Positions 34,213-42,532 of a stretch of 64,000 nucleotides of DNA are shown here, piece after piece. The DNA is from Oscillospiraceae bacterium (GTDB taxonomy: Bacteria > Bacillota > Clostridia > Oscillospirales > Ruminococcaceae). The translations under genes and the position numbers were made by a program. The DNA is taken from the NCBI GenBank assembly GCA_022787085.1, contig JALFVE010000040.1, forward strand, positions 17,554-81,553. Reading direction: 5' to 3'. The notes under the pieces were generated by a model. It saw nothing but the letters and a program-made list of their open reading frames with translations, was not told the origin of the DNA and searched no databases. The stretch's first letter is position 1. Every line of letters starts with the position of its first letter.

Positions 34213-34640
34213 TTGCTTAATACCCCTCAATAGTATGCAAAGGGACAACCTAAGAGGAGAGGGAAAAACTAAACCCAACAAAAATGCGGAATTTCCCGCT
34301 CCTCTTTAGGTTTTCCCTCTGCACTCTCTTTCCCTGCCCCCTCCCCCTTTCCGCATTTTTACATATAGCAAGGTTTTTGTTTTTGCTTGCTGTCAATTGG
34401 TTTTGTTCCAATTCCTTCGCCTATTTCCCCTCATTTGCGGTTTCCCGCTTTAATTATGGGGCATACGTCCATGCTGTTTGGGTTTGGGGTGGGGATTTGT
34501 TCGTTTGAGCGGTACCGTACAGAGACAAAACCTATCGGCGCGGTGACAATACTTACGACCCACATTATTCAGCGACGCGACCTCGCCGCGGGTCGTCACC
34601 CGCAAATTTCCAATTTGGTTTATAGCACAGAAAAAATTTT
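34213..34640 (+). other. unexplained structured intergenic region
   Basis: I see no convincing protein here. The left part holds nested inverted repeats: aacctaagaggag (34247-34259) with ctcctctttaggtt (34299-34312), and aaaaatgcggaa (34280-34291) with ttccgcattttt (34349-34360), followed by a strongly pyrimidine-rich strand (34311-34350). A 24-codon frame (34235-34309) lacks a ribosome site. The right part (34500-34610) is much richer in GC and has cgaccc/gggtcg and gcgggt/acccgc stems. It could be a structured RNA or a decayed repeat element. Confidence 0.4.
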
Positions 34641-34676
34641 TCATACAGTAAAAATCATCTAAAGGAAGTGAATATA

Positions 34677-35102
34677 ATGAACAATAACCTTGCCAAAGCC
34701 AAATCCCTCCTTTCCGAAAACGGCTGTACCCTCGCCGCAGTCAGAGGCGATGAAATCATCACCGGCACCGAACGGGGCATCAAACCGCTGCTTGAGCTTA
34801 TTGACAAGGGAAAAAGCCTTTCGGACTATTCCGCAGCGGATAAGGTGGTGGGCATGGCGGCAGCATATCTCTATGTCCTGCTGGATGTAAGGGAGCTATA
34901 TGCCAAGACCATAAGCCGAAAAGCCCTGTCCGTCCTCCAAGAATACCATATCCCCGCAGAATACGATACCCTTGCCGAAGCCATCATAAACCGTTCGGGG
35001 ACGGGCTTCTGCCCCATGGAGACTGCCGTTATAAATGCAAAGTCCCCCGAAAATGCCCTCTGCCTTATTCGTGATAAGCTGAAGGAGCTTTCTGGAAAAT
35101 AA
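34677..35102 (+). CDS. DUF1893 family protein
   Basis: The 141-aa protein (LLSENGCTLAAVRGDEIITGTERGIKPLLELI, then AADKVVGMAAAYLYVLLDV and SGTGFCPMETAV) matches DUF1893, which has a cytidine-deaminase-like fold without established activity. ATG 34677 is chosen since AAGGAAG precedes it; a GTG three codons earlier overlaps the site. Confidence 0.88.
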   Translation: MNNNLAKAKSLLSENGCTLAAVRGDEIITGTERGIKPLLELIDKGKSLSDYSAADKVVGMAAAYLYVLLDVRELYAKTISRKALSVLQEYHIPAEYDTLAEAIINRSGTGFCPMETAVINAKSPENALCLIRDKLKELSGK

Positions 35103-35146
35103 AAAAATCTGCCTCGGAAAAATTTATTCCGAAGCAGATTTTTTTG
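35101..35146. terminator. terminator after DUF1893
   Basis: aaaaaatctgcctcgg pairs with ccgaagcagatttttt (one mismatch), with T run; it lies between convergent genes. Confidence 0.85.
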
Positions 35147-35186
35147 TTATACTAATATTTGTCTATAGGTTGGTCAAAGATTAATA

Positions 35187-35735
35187 TTATATATCCCCGT
35201 ATTCCGCAACAACAGTAGCGTTAAAAAGCCCCGCAAGAGCGTTCCATGTGCGGATATCCGCTTTGCCCGTAGGCTCAAGCCCCGCCGTCTCCTGAAATGC
35301 CTTTACCGCCTTAACGGTATCATCATCAAACACCCCGCTGAGAGAGTTTGCGGGAATGTTGAAATACAGCCCCGCAAGGGTGTTGAGCATTGCCTGCATG
35401 ATGATGATCGCAGTGCCCGTGTCCCCCGAGGAAAGAACGGTGCTTACCGATGGCAGAGGTCTTACGCCTATCTGGTCGGCAAGATTTGAGATGATGTCCC
35501 AATAGGTGTCGAGTATCATGTCCCATGTGGCTTTATCCGTCTCCCCCGTTTCGGGAAGCCCTTTCAGGCGCTGAAAATCCGCCACCGCCGCCGCTGTGTT
35601 GTCATTATATACCCCGTCGGGAAAAACAGCCCTCACTCTCGGCTCGCTCATGGAAATCTCCCGAAGATAGGTCTGCAGCTCCCTGATATTATCCTCGTGG
35701 GACTGCTGTGAAACGGGTATTGCTTCGTTTGCCAT
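35187..35735 (-). CDS. protein with two peptidoglycan-binding-like repeats
   Basis: Two PG_binding_1-type repeats are visible (VRAVFPDGVYNDNTAAAVADFQRLKGLPETG...ATWDMI and LYFNIPANSLSGVFDDDTVKAVKAFQETAGLEPTG...TWNAL). There is no signal peptide. The start MANEAIPV follows GGGGGGAT; the frame extends 19 codons further upstream into the previous gene. It is the last gene of a three-gene unit; the repeats closely resemble those of the gene before it. Confidence 0.88.
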   Translation of the reverse strand: MANEAIPVSQQSHEDNIRELQTYLREISMSEPRVRAVFPDGVYNDNTAAAVADFQRLKGLPETGETDKATWDMILDTYWDIISNLADQIGVRPLPSVSTVLSSGDTGTAIIIMQAMLNTLAGLYFNIPANSLSGVFDDDTVKAVKAFQETAGLEPTGKADIRTWNALAGLFNATVVAEYGDI

Positions 35736-35748
35736 GCTATCCCCCCTG

Positions 35749-37146
35749 TTACTTAATGATATAGCCGGGAAACTGTCCCGCAGGCTTGACATATCCGTAT
35801 TTGACCTCGCTGTAGATCTCCCCTATTCTCGACCATGTTTCCGCTCCCACATAGCCCGTGGGAGCTATGCCGAACACCCTCTGAAAGGCAGTAACCGCAT
35901 TTTTTGTAACGGGACCGAAATAGCCCGTATCGCTGACTGCGGGTATCTGAGGATAGGCGGTATGTATCTCCGTAAGATACTGCTGGAGCGTTTTAACATA
36001 ATCATTCTGCATTCCCTCTCTGAGTATCATGCCGGGATAGAGAACGATCTCCTCTCCCTCGGGATTAACGGGAACGCTGTCCGCAATGCCCCTGTAGGCA
36101 CGGTACAGATCTTCCCATGTTTCCGAATCCAGGATACCCGTTTCGGGAAGCCCGTAGATCTGCTGAAATGCCCTGACGGCATTCCGGGTCGGTTCATCGT
36201 AAACGCCCGTTATTGTAATTCTGGGAACTGCGTCATAATAAGCACCCACAACGGAAAGGATATACTGAACCACCCTGACATTTGCCCCCGACTGCCCGGG
36301 TCCCATAAATTCGGGAACATCCGCTGTGTAATCGGAAATGGTAACGCCCTCGGAGGTCAGCTCTCCCAGCTGCTTGATGCCTGTGTATATCTGATTTATC
36401 CTGTACCATGTGGATTTGTCCACAGAGCCCGTCTGAGGCAGTCCGAAAACCTGCTGGAAGGTCCTGACAGCGTCCTCGGTGAGAGTGTCATAGCTGCCCG
36501 TAACATAAGGTATCTTCGGAATTGCGGGATAATTCTTTGAAATGCGGTTGAGCTGCGTCTGGATACGAACCACGTCGTCGCCCGCACTTCCGAAGCCGAT
36601 GACCTCTCCGGGATAGGAAGGGATACTCGGCGCAACAGGGGCATTTGTCACGATCTCGATATCATCTCCGTAATAATACTGCAATATCTCATAGGGAGTC
36701 ATGCCTTGGTTAGCAAGCTCCACCGTTTCCCACTGCTTGAGCCCCGGGCAATAGGTCCGAACTCCGTCGCAGTAGGCGGTGAACATTGGCTGAACAGTCC
36801 CCTGCCTGCGGACGTAATTATTGAATATCTCATCCACGATATCGCTTATGGGCTGAAAAATATCTCTACCGTGAACGTAATACTGATCGTAGTGGGTGTC
36901 ATTCGTGATGTCAAAATCATAGCCCTTTGATGGGTACCATTCTGTGTAATACCTGTTGAGAGCATAGGTAATGATAGCGTAAATATTGGCTCTCAGTGCG
37001 CTTTCGGGCCATGTGGGATATATCTCGCTGGACGCCACATTTTTAATGTAATCCGTAAACGGAACTGTCACATTCATGGCAGTATTATCATCGGGCGCCC
37101 CCAGATGAACGACGATATATTCGGGAATAAACGGCTCTCCTGTCAT
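35749..37146 (-). CDS. SpoIID-like domain fused to three peptidoglycan-binding repeats
   Basis: Residues ~1-165 resemble a SpoIID/LytB-type domain (VPFTDYIKNVASSEIYPTWPESALRANIYAIITYALNR, then CDGVRTYCPGLKQW). Three PG_binding_1 repeats follow, each ending with FQQxxGLPxTGxxDxxTW or a variant. It has no signal peptide, which is odd for cell-wall proteins and recalls spore or mother-cell proteins. The following gene starts 13 bases later. Known spore cortex proteins use the same domain types, so a sporulation or envelope role is inferred. Confidence 0.88.
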   Translation of the reverse strand: MTGEPFIPEYIVVHLGAPDDNTAMNVTVPFTDYIKNVASSEIYPTWPESALRANIYAIITYALNRYYTEWYPSKGYDFDITNDTHYDQYYVHGRDIFQPISDIVDEIFNNYVRRQGTVQPMFTAYCDGVRTYCPGLKQWETVELANQGMTPYEILQYYYGDDIEIVTNAPVAPSIPSYPGEVIGFGSAGDDVVRIQTQLNRISKNYPAIPKIPYVTGSYDTLTEDAVRTFQQVFGLPQTGSVDKSTWYRINQIYTGIKQLGELTSEGVTISDYTADVPEFMGPGQSGANVRVVQYILSVVGAYYDAVPRITITGVYDEPTRNAVRAFQQIYGLPETGILDSETWEDLYRAYRGIADSVPVNPEGEEIVLYPGMILREGMQNDYVKTLQQYLTEIHTAYPQIPAVSDTGYFGPVTKNAVTAFQRVFGIAPTGYVGAETWSRIGEIYSEVKYGYVKPAGQFPGYIIK

Positions 37147-37170
37147 TTATCTGCCATCCTTTCTCAGCGT

Positions 37171-38403
37171 TCAGCCCACGCTGTTTGAATCGTTCATTAA
37201 ATTATTCATCATATCCGAGCGGGGCTGAATGGGCGTTTCTCCCGAATACTCGGGGAGAGGGATAAGGTCGATGGGCTGAACCGTTTTGATCCCCGCAAAA
37301 ATAGGGATCTTGATGTCCTTCATGGTGTAGAAGCCTCTTGCTCTTACGGTCACATTGTATTCCGAGAAGGGACGTGCGGTGTTCATGGGATTCTGAGAAA
37401 GCTCTGGAGAGGGAGCGGGAAGGGCAATGGTGGGAGTGCGCCCGCTTCTGTCGGTGAACAGCACCCTCACAAGCCCAACGCCTGCGGGAAGCATTTTTTT
37501 CACGATGACAACGGCTCCGGGAACGGGATATGCCCCGCCTGCGGTAAAGACCTCGAACTGGAGAAACCCCCAGCTGTTCTCCCCCGTCAGTGACACCCAG
37601 CTCATTGACGGCGTAAACCCCGCCGTTGAGGGAATGGAATTTACCGAATCCCTCGGCAGAGGAAAATCCGGCATTATCTCCTTTTCCTCCTCCGCCTCCG
37701 AGGGAACGGCATAAACGGGAGCATTCACATCTCCGTTCAGGAATATACCGCGAAGGGATGCGTCGGAATTTCTGTTGTAGGCGGTCTTGTCTTGGGTCGA
37801 GAAGGTGCCGCCCATATTAGGATTTATGTCTCTTGCGGCATTTTGCATAGGATTATTGGGCACATTGCTCATGGGATTATTTGCTTCCATATTGCCTCGG
37901 GGCTGAATGGGCGTGCTTCCGGGATATACGGGAGGCGGATTATCCTCGGGACGGATAATGGGATGTGCGGGGATCCCCGCAATGCTCTCGATAATGCTCT
38001 CAGCCGAAGGAAATCTGCACTCGCAGGTCACAGGCATAGTGGCTCCGCTGTCCGACGGGATATGGGCTGAAAAGTGGGAAGCTCCCGGCACCCCCTGAAT
38101 TGGCGTTCCCGCCATATCACGGGTCATATTTGCGGGAGCAGGGCTTTGCGCCCTTGAAATATTCTGCTGCGTCTCGGTGCGGGGTGCGGGCTTAGGCATT
38201 GCCTGCGGCATGGGAGCTGTGCGCTCATCGGGCTGCTCTGCGGTCAAATTATTCTGCACAGGAGCCGCCTGCTGCATGGGCTGACTGCTTTGACGGGACA
38301 TAGGCGTTTCTGATGTTTCCCGATTGGCGCTGCTCTGTCTGTAAAGCCGCATCATTTCTTCCTTATAGCGTTTCGTCATATTATTAAGGTCGTTTCCGTT
38401 CAA
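37171..38403 (-). CDS. Pro/Gln/Asn-rich protein with C-terminal regulatory-like beta domain
   Basis: Residues ~1-235 are disordered, rich in Pro, Gln, Met and Asn (MPQAMPKPAPRTETQQ). The last ~150 residues form a beta-sandwich of the carboxypeptidase-regulatory type (GFLQFEVFTAGGAYPVPGAVVIVKK, LFTDRSGRTPTIALPAPS, YNVTVRARGFYTMKDIKIPIFAGIKTVQPIDLIPLP). The start is a TTG with GGAGG seven bases upstream. The phrase GxTPIQPRxxM occurs twice. It leads the three-gene unit; coat- or matrix-like function is possible. Confidence 0.82.
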   Translation of the reverse strand: MNGNDLNNMTKRYKEEMMRLYRQSSANRETSETPMSRQSSQPMQQAAPVQNNLTAEQPDERTAPMPQAMPKPAPRTETQQNISRAQSPAPANMTRDMAGTPIQGVPGASHFSAHIPSDSGATMPVTCECRFPSAESIIESIAGIPAHPIIRPEDNPPPVYPGSTPIQPRGNMEANNPMSNVPNNPMQNAARDINPNMGGTFSTQDKTAYNRNSDASLRGIFLNGDVNAPVYAVPSEAEEEKEIMPDFPLPRDSVNSIPSTAGFTPSMSWVSLTGENSWGFLQFEVFTAGGAYPVPGAVVIVKKMLPAGVGLVRVLFTDRSGRTPTIALPAPSPELSQNPMNTARPFSEYNVTVRARGFYTMKDIKIPIFAGIKTVQPIDLIPLPEYSGETPIQPRSDMMNNLMNDSNSVG

Positions 38404-38611
38404 ATGAATTACCTCCGAACAAAATCATTTCCGTCAGAAACGGATTACCAAAGATATATGCGCATTTAAGGGCAAAAATGCAGGGAAACTCACTTTTTTT
38501 TCAGCATTATAATTATCTGAAATCAAAAAAGAGAATGGGAGAGAAATCAAGCAAAATGCAGAGATTTGAAGAGATTCGGGGATATATTTTAAAAATTCGG
38601 GCAAAAACCTC

Positions 38612-38640
38612 TTGACAAACATACAAGCAGTGTGTATAAT
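38612..38640 (+). promoter_or_regulatory. promoter of rplM-rpsI
   Basis: A perfect TTGACA and TATAAT with a 17-base spacer, 120 bases before rplM. Confidence 0.9.
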
Positions 38641-38646
38641 AGATAA

Positions 38647-38760
38647 TGTTGTGTAAAGAAAAGGTATGAGTTCCCTGTGAATTATCGAGTTGCGTGCAGG
38701 GCGGTACCAACGTCTATGCGGCAATTTTTACTATACTATATTAAAAAGGAGAAATCGACT
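38647..38760 (+). promoter_or_regulatory. structured leader of the L13 operon
   Basis: The 5' untranslated region is about 114 nt and folds into nested stems: ggta (38663) with tacc (38705), and ccctg (38673-38677) with caggg (38697-38701). Autogenous leaders are known for L13 operons in Firmicutes. This assignment rests on position and pairing, not on a matched consensus. Confidence 0.6.
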
Positions 38761-39189
38761 ATGTCAACTTATATGCCTAAGGCTAATGAAATCAGCCGTA
38801 AGTGGTATGTACTTGATGCTTCCGGCAAGTCCCTCGGTCGTGTAGCTGCTCAGGCTGCTTCGATCCTCCGCGGCAAGCACAAGCCCACATTTGCTCCTCA
38901 CGCCGACTGCGGCGACCACGTTATCATCATCAACTGCGCTGAGGCTGTTCTCACAGGCAAGAAGCTTGAGCAGAAGACCTACAAGTGGCACACAGGCTGG
39001 ATCGGCGGTCTCAAGGAGACTAAGTACAGCGAAATGATGAAGAATAATCCCGAAAAGGCAATGATGATCGCAGTAAACGGTATGCTCCCCAATAACACTC
39101 TTGGCAGAGCTGCTCTTACTCGTCTCAGAGTATATGCAGGCTCCGAGCACAACCACGCTGCTCAGAAGCCCGAAAACTACGAAATCTAA
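38761..39189 (+). CDS. rplM: 50S ribosomal protein L13
   Basis: The 142-aa protein has the L13 signature: [45 protein letters not shown] and [26 protein letters not shown] precedes the ATG. It is co-transcribed with rpsI, 14 bases downstream. Confidence 0.98.
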   Translation: MSTYMPKANEISRKWYVLDASGKSLGRVAAQAASILRGKHKPTFAPHADCGDHVIIINCAEAVLTGKKLEQKTYKWHTGWIGGLKETKYSEMMKNNPEKAMMIAVNGMLPNNTLGRAALTRLRVYAGSEHNHAAQKPENYEI

Positions 39190-39203
39190 GGAGGGTGTAA
39201 GCT

Positions 39204-39605
39204 ATGTACGAATCTAAACAGCAGTACTTTTACGGTACAGGAAGAAGAAAAAGCTCTGTTGCAAGAGTAAGAGTTTACCCCGGCAGCGGTAATATCACCA
39301 TCAACGGCAGAGACATCGACGATTATTTCGGTCTCGATACTCTCAAGCTCATCGTTAGACAGCCCCTCGCTCTCACTGAGACTGCTGAGCAGTTTGATAT
39401 CGTCTGCACAGTTGCAGGCGGCGGCGTTACCGGTCAGGCAGGTGCTATCAGACACGGTCTCTCCCGTGCTCTCCTCCTCTTTAACCCCGAGCTTCGCCCC
39501 GTTCTCAAGAAGGCCGGCTTCCTCACCAGAGATCCCAGAATGAAGGAAAGAAAGAAGTACGGCTTAAAGGCTGCAAGACGTGCTCCTCAGTTCTCAAAGA
39601 GATAA
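39204..39605 (+). CDS. rpsI: 30S ribosomal protein S9
   Basis: The 133-aa protein has [39 protein letters not shown] and the conserved C-terminal [17 protein letters not shown] reaching the decoding site. AAGGAGG precedes the start. Confidence 0.98.
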   Translation: MYESKQQYFYGTGRRKSSVARVRVYPGSGNITINGRDIDDYFGLDTLKLIVRQPLALTETAEQFDIVCTVAGGGVTGQAGAIRHGLSRALLLFNPELRPVLKKAGFLTRDPRMKERKKYGLKAARRAPQFSKR

Positions 39606-39698
39606 TTTTTGCTCTTACAAACGACGTATCTACGTTGTTTGGGGCGTGTTATTCATCGATTTGGACAACTTTTGGACAACCAAATATTGCTTTAAAAG

Positions 39699-39725
39699 CC
39701 TCCCTATTGCAGTAGGGAGGTTTTT
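39699..39725 (+). terminator. terminator of rplM-rpsI
   Basis: cctcccta pairs with tagggagg and is followed by five T residues, about 90 bases after rpsI. Confidence 0.85.
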
Positions 39726-39731
39726 GTATCT

Positions 39732-40560
39732 TTACTCAAGTTTTAATTCAATTAAATTTGCAACCTTTGCTTTTGTGCTTTTGAGGACATCAGCGTAAAC
39801 ATTTGCAGTTACTCCAATATCGCAACGCCCAAGGTGTTCAGAAACAACTTTCAGGTCAATACCACTATTCAGAAGCAAGGTTGCATTGCAATGACGGAGC
39901 TGGTGTAAGGTGAGAAATTCAAACTTCGTCCCTTTGAGAAAGCGTCTGAATGAAGTTCCCAGCGATGTCCTGTCACGATAATTACCGTTAGCAGAAGTGA
40001 ACACCATTTCAGGGTGAGCAAAACTATCTCCGAGTGCTTCAATTAGCTGTTCCTGATATTTTTTCTGTTCTCTGAAAATATCCGCAAGGGTCTGACTCAT
40101 TCCGATTGTTCTGATACTACTTTCGGTTTTGGGAGTTGTGAGCCAGTGCTTTCCGCCTACATCGGCAAGATTATGCTCTATGGAGATTGTCATATCCTCA
40201 AAGTTGATGTCATTCCACGAAAGAGCAAGCATTTCTCCGCTTCTCATTCCCGTATAAAGTAAAACCTTAATCATACGCTTAATGTCAAGGTCACAGTTTT
40301 TTGTTTCGATAAGGTCCATAAACCGCTTGGTCTGTTCTTCGTCAAGGACAGGCTTTTTCTTTTTGCCCTTGTTTTTGGAAGAATGACATTTCTGCACGGA
40401 GTATCTCTGATGAAACCCTGTTCAACGCCTCTATGGAATATGCTCTGAATAACAACATAGATTTTACGCACTGTTTCAGGGTGACGTTTTATAGATTGAA
40501 CAAACTGTGTAAGTCTTGGCGTTGTTATATCCTTGACCTTTACGTTTCCAAAAACAGGGA
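39732..40560 (-). pseudogene. tyrosine recombinase (integrase), frameshifted and N-terminally deleted
   Basis: The catalytic domain is intact: arginine in LLYTGMRSGEML, HxxR in LHQLRHCNATLL, HLGRCDIGVTANVYAD with the nucleophile tyrosine. The core-binding part (TPRLTQFVQSIKRHPETVRKIYVVIQSIFHRG) lies in a different frame; the shift is at a run of A near 40372-40379, where CRNVILPK should run into NKGKKKKPVLDEEQ. The arm-binding N-terminus is missing, replaced by an excisionase fragment. It marks an old integrative element next to rpsI. Confidence 0.85.
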
Positions 40561-40796
40561 CAATATGGTTTTTGTAGAGAAGCTTTATTAATTAGTATTT
40601 TTCCACGCTTTCCCTGTCCAGTACGAATGAATTTTACCTTTTTTTGAGCAACGAGCTGACGAATTGTGTGTTCACTGATTCCAGACACGGCTTCAACGGC
40701 TTGCTTAATAGTCAAAAATTCAATTTTTTCTTCCGATAGCTTATTTTCGGATTCAAGTATAGAGTTATTGTCTACAAAGGATTCTGCCTCCAGCAT
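40561..40796 (-). pseudogene. Tn916-like excisionase remnant
   Basis: The segment EFLTIKQAVEAVSGISEHTIRQLVAQKKVKFIRTGQ resembles MerR-like excisionases that precede integrase genes. After LINKASL the sequence leaves the family and runs into integrase-derived codons, so a deletion has joined the two genes. Confidence 0.65.
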
Positions 40797-40889
40797 TGCA
40801 GTCAAAGTCGTTATAAGCTGGATTAGTCAAGTATGATTTACTAAAACACACTTGAGTAATTTGCGCAATTTGACGAATAAAATTGTAAA

Positions 40890-40990
40890 AAACGGTCGTT
40901 TACGATTGAAGTGATTCGAATGTAAAAAGTCAAGTAAAACATACAACAATTCGCCAGAAAGTATACAAAAAATATTCGCCACAAAATGTA
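40890..40990. repeat. IS21-like end repeats
   Basis: Two direct near-copies, aattcgccagaaagtatacaa and tattcgccacaaaatgtacaa, lie just behind the istB stop. Multiple end repeats are typical of the IS21 family. The precise IS end is not clear. Confidence 0.5.
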
Positions 40991-40994
40991 CAAG

Positions 40995-41732
40995 TCAACG
41001 AGTGATAGATTTTCTGTGAGAGAAACGGTAAGAATCGCCTGACATGGAAATAATTTCGCAGTGATGAATGAGCCTGTCAAGAATAGCAGTGGTGATAGTT
41101 GCATCACCAAGGAAATCGACCCATTCATCAAATCCCTTGTTTGATGTGATGATCATCGATGTCTTTTCGGACATCTCGGAAACAAACCCAAAGAATAAAT
41201 TTGCTTCCTGCGTGTTCAAAGGCATAAACCCGACTTCATCGATTATCACCAGCTACGCCTTGTAAATGTTCTTTAATTTTCGCTTGTTCTGAGATGATAT
41301 CAGCTCAGTTTTAAGGTCTTTGATCAGCTTATCAACGGTCGTGAAAACCACGGAATAGCCCATGTCAAGAGCCTTGACGGCAAGAGCGGTTGCAAGATGT
41401 GTCTTGCCTATCCCGGGAGGACCAAGAAAGCATATGTTGTATGCCTGCTCAACCCATGTCATATCGGATAACCGAAGCATCTTTTCCTTGGAAATGCTTT
41501 TCTGAAATCCGAAGTCAAACTGCTCCAAAGTCTTTTCATTGGGCAGCTCTGCACGTTTTCTGCGTATTGCATTCTGCTTTTCGGTTTTGATCTTAAGCTG
41601 CTCCGACAGATAAATCTCAACTGCCGCAAGAGGAGTAATATCATCTCTGTCCTTGTAAATAGCCTCAAAATCGACCTGTGCAAACCTTAATGCAGAGGAA
41701 ATTGATAGGATGTTTTCAAGCCTTTCGTTCAT
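40995..41732 (-). pseudogene. istB: istB (IS21 ATPase) with an in-frame amber stop
   Basis: The protein has Walker A FLGPPGIGKTHLATAL and Walker [13 protein letters not shown] as in IstB. A TAG at 41253-41255 interrupts the frame between KNIYKA and LVIIDEV; both sides are in the same frame, so one point mutation would restore about 245 residues. The ATG overlaps the istA stop (TAATG). Confidence 0.9.
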
Positions 41733-41960
41733 TACATATCACCTGCCTTTGCGTAAACGTCAAGGGAACGTTTCTGTACAGTCACGTGATATTCAGGCTT
41801 GTCAACAGGTATCGCCTGCTTATCGACCTGCCTGATCTCCGGCTTCGGCAATTCGGAAAACTCAAGGAAATCTCTTGCGGTTTTTGCACTGAACAGTCTG
41901 TTTTCGGTACAGAACTTAGCTGCATTTATCAGCTTTTCTTTGCCGTATTTATCAACTGTG
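41732..41960 (-). pseudogene. istA 3' remnant (IS21 transposase)
   Basis: The last ~75 residues of an IstA-type transposase are readable (AAKFCTENRLFSAKTARDFLEFSELPKPEI, ending VYAKAGDM). The rest is absent: the sequence changes abruptly into methylase-derived DNA at about 41960. Confidence 0.8.
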
Positions 41961-42368
41961 CTAAATACTCACGAAATAAGCTAAATGGCGGTTATTCGTG
42001 CATACAATATCGGTTTCTTTCAAAATGTTGATACATTCTTCATCACGAAAATCTCCGTTACCCTTTAACTTTGTAACTTTTCCCTCATATATGCTTGTAT
42101 TGTTACCACCCGTATATTCCATTGTATAAGCTCCACCCTCGGCTATATAATGTGTTGCTATCAACTTTTTCAATCCGAAATAGCCGTAATTCAGGTGAAA
42201 ATATCTCCAAAAGTTAGAAGATATTGGGTCATCACAATTACAATAAATCACTTTCCCTCTGAAATGCTCAACATAGTGCTTTAATTCGTGTTCTATGTCC
42301 GTTAATTGAGTATAAAACTCGTCATTCTTTGTTGCTTTTGCCTTTTGCAAATTGTCGTGTGCCGCCAT
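41961..42368 (-). pseudogene. EcoRI-type adenine methylase, N-terminal fragment
   Basis: The fragment reads AKATKNDEFYTQLTDIEHELKHY...KVIYCNCDDPISSNFW, the conserved start of EcoRI-like modification methylases. It stops at TDIVCTN, where the catalytic NPPF should follow, and continues into unrelated sequence at the junction with the IS21 remnant. No restriction endonuclease is nearby. Confidence 0.85.
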
Positions 42369-42389
42369 ATTAGTCACTACCCTTCGTAT

Positions 42390-42506
42390 TTAATACAATG
42401 ATTTCGGGAAATACTTTTCGTCAGCTTCTACTATGCCGTCAAGGGTAACATTTTTCATTATGTTTGTGAGTGCATCAAGTATCTTATGCCGCCAACGAAA
42501 AGCCAT
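42390..42506 (-). pseudogene. IS1595-type transposase fragment
   Basis: A 38-codon piece reads FRWRHKILDALTNIM, then VTLDGIVEADEKYF. FxWRHKILxxL and DGIVEADE are characteristic of ISXO2-like (IS1595) transposases and include a catalytic aspartate. Nothing else of this copy remains. Confidence 0.75.
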
Positions 42507-42532
42507 CTTACGGTAATCCAAATTATTCTACA

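Noticed and set aside
34284..34508. 74-codon frame starting at an ATG in the spacer after uvrC
   Set aside because: The translation is a run of Phe, Leu, Pro and Ser from a pyrimidine-rich strand, has no ribosome site, and overlaps inverted repeats.
37792..38098. frames antisense to the Pro/Gln-rich gene
   Set aside because: They arise from the biased composition of the real gene on the other strand.
38660..38720. T-box-like GGGCGGTACC in the rplM leader
   Set aside because: The surrounding specifier stem and antiterminator are missing and rplM is not a T-box target; a ribosomal-protein leader fits better.
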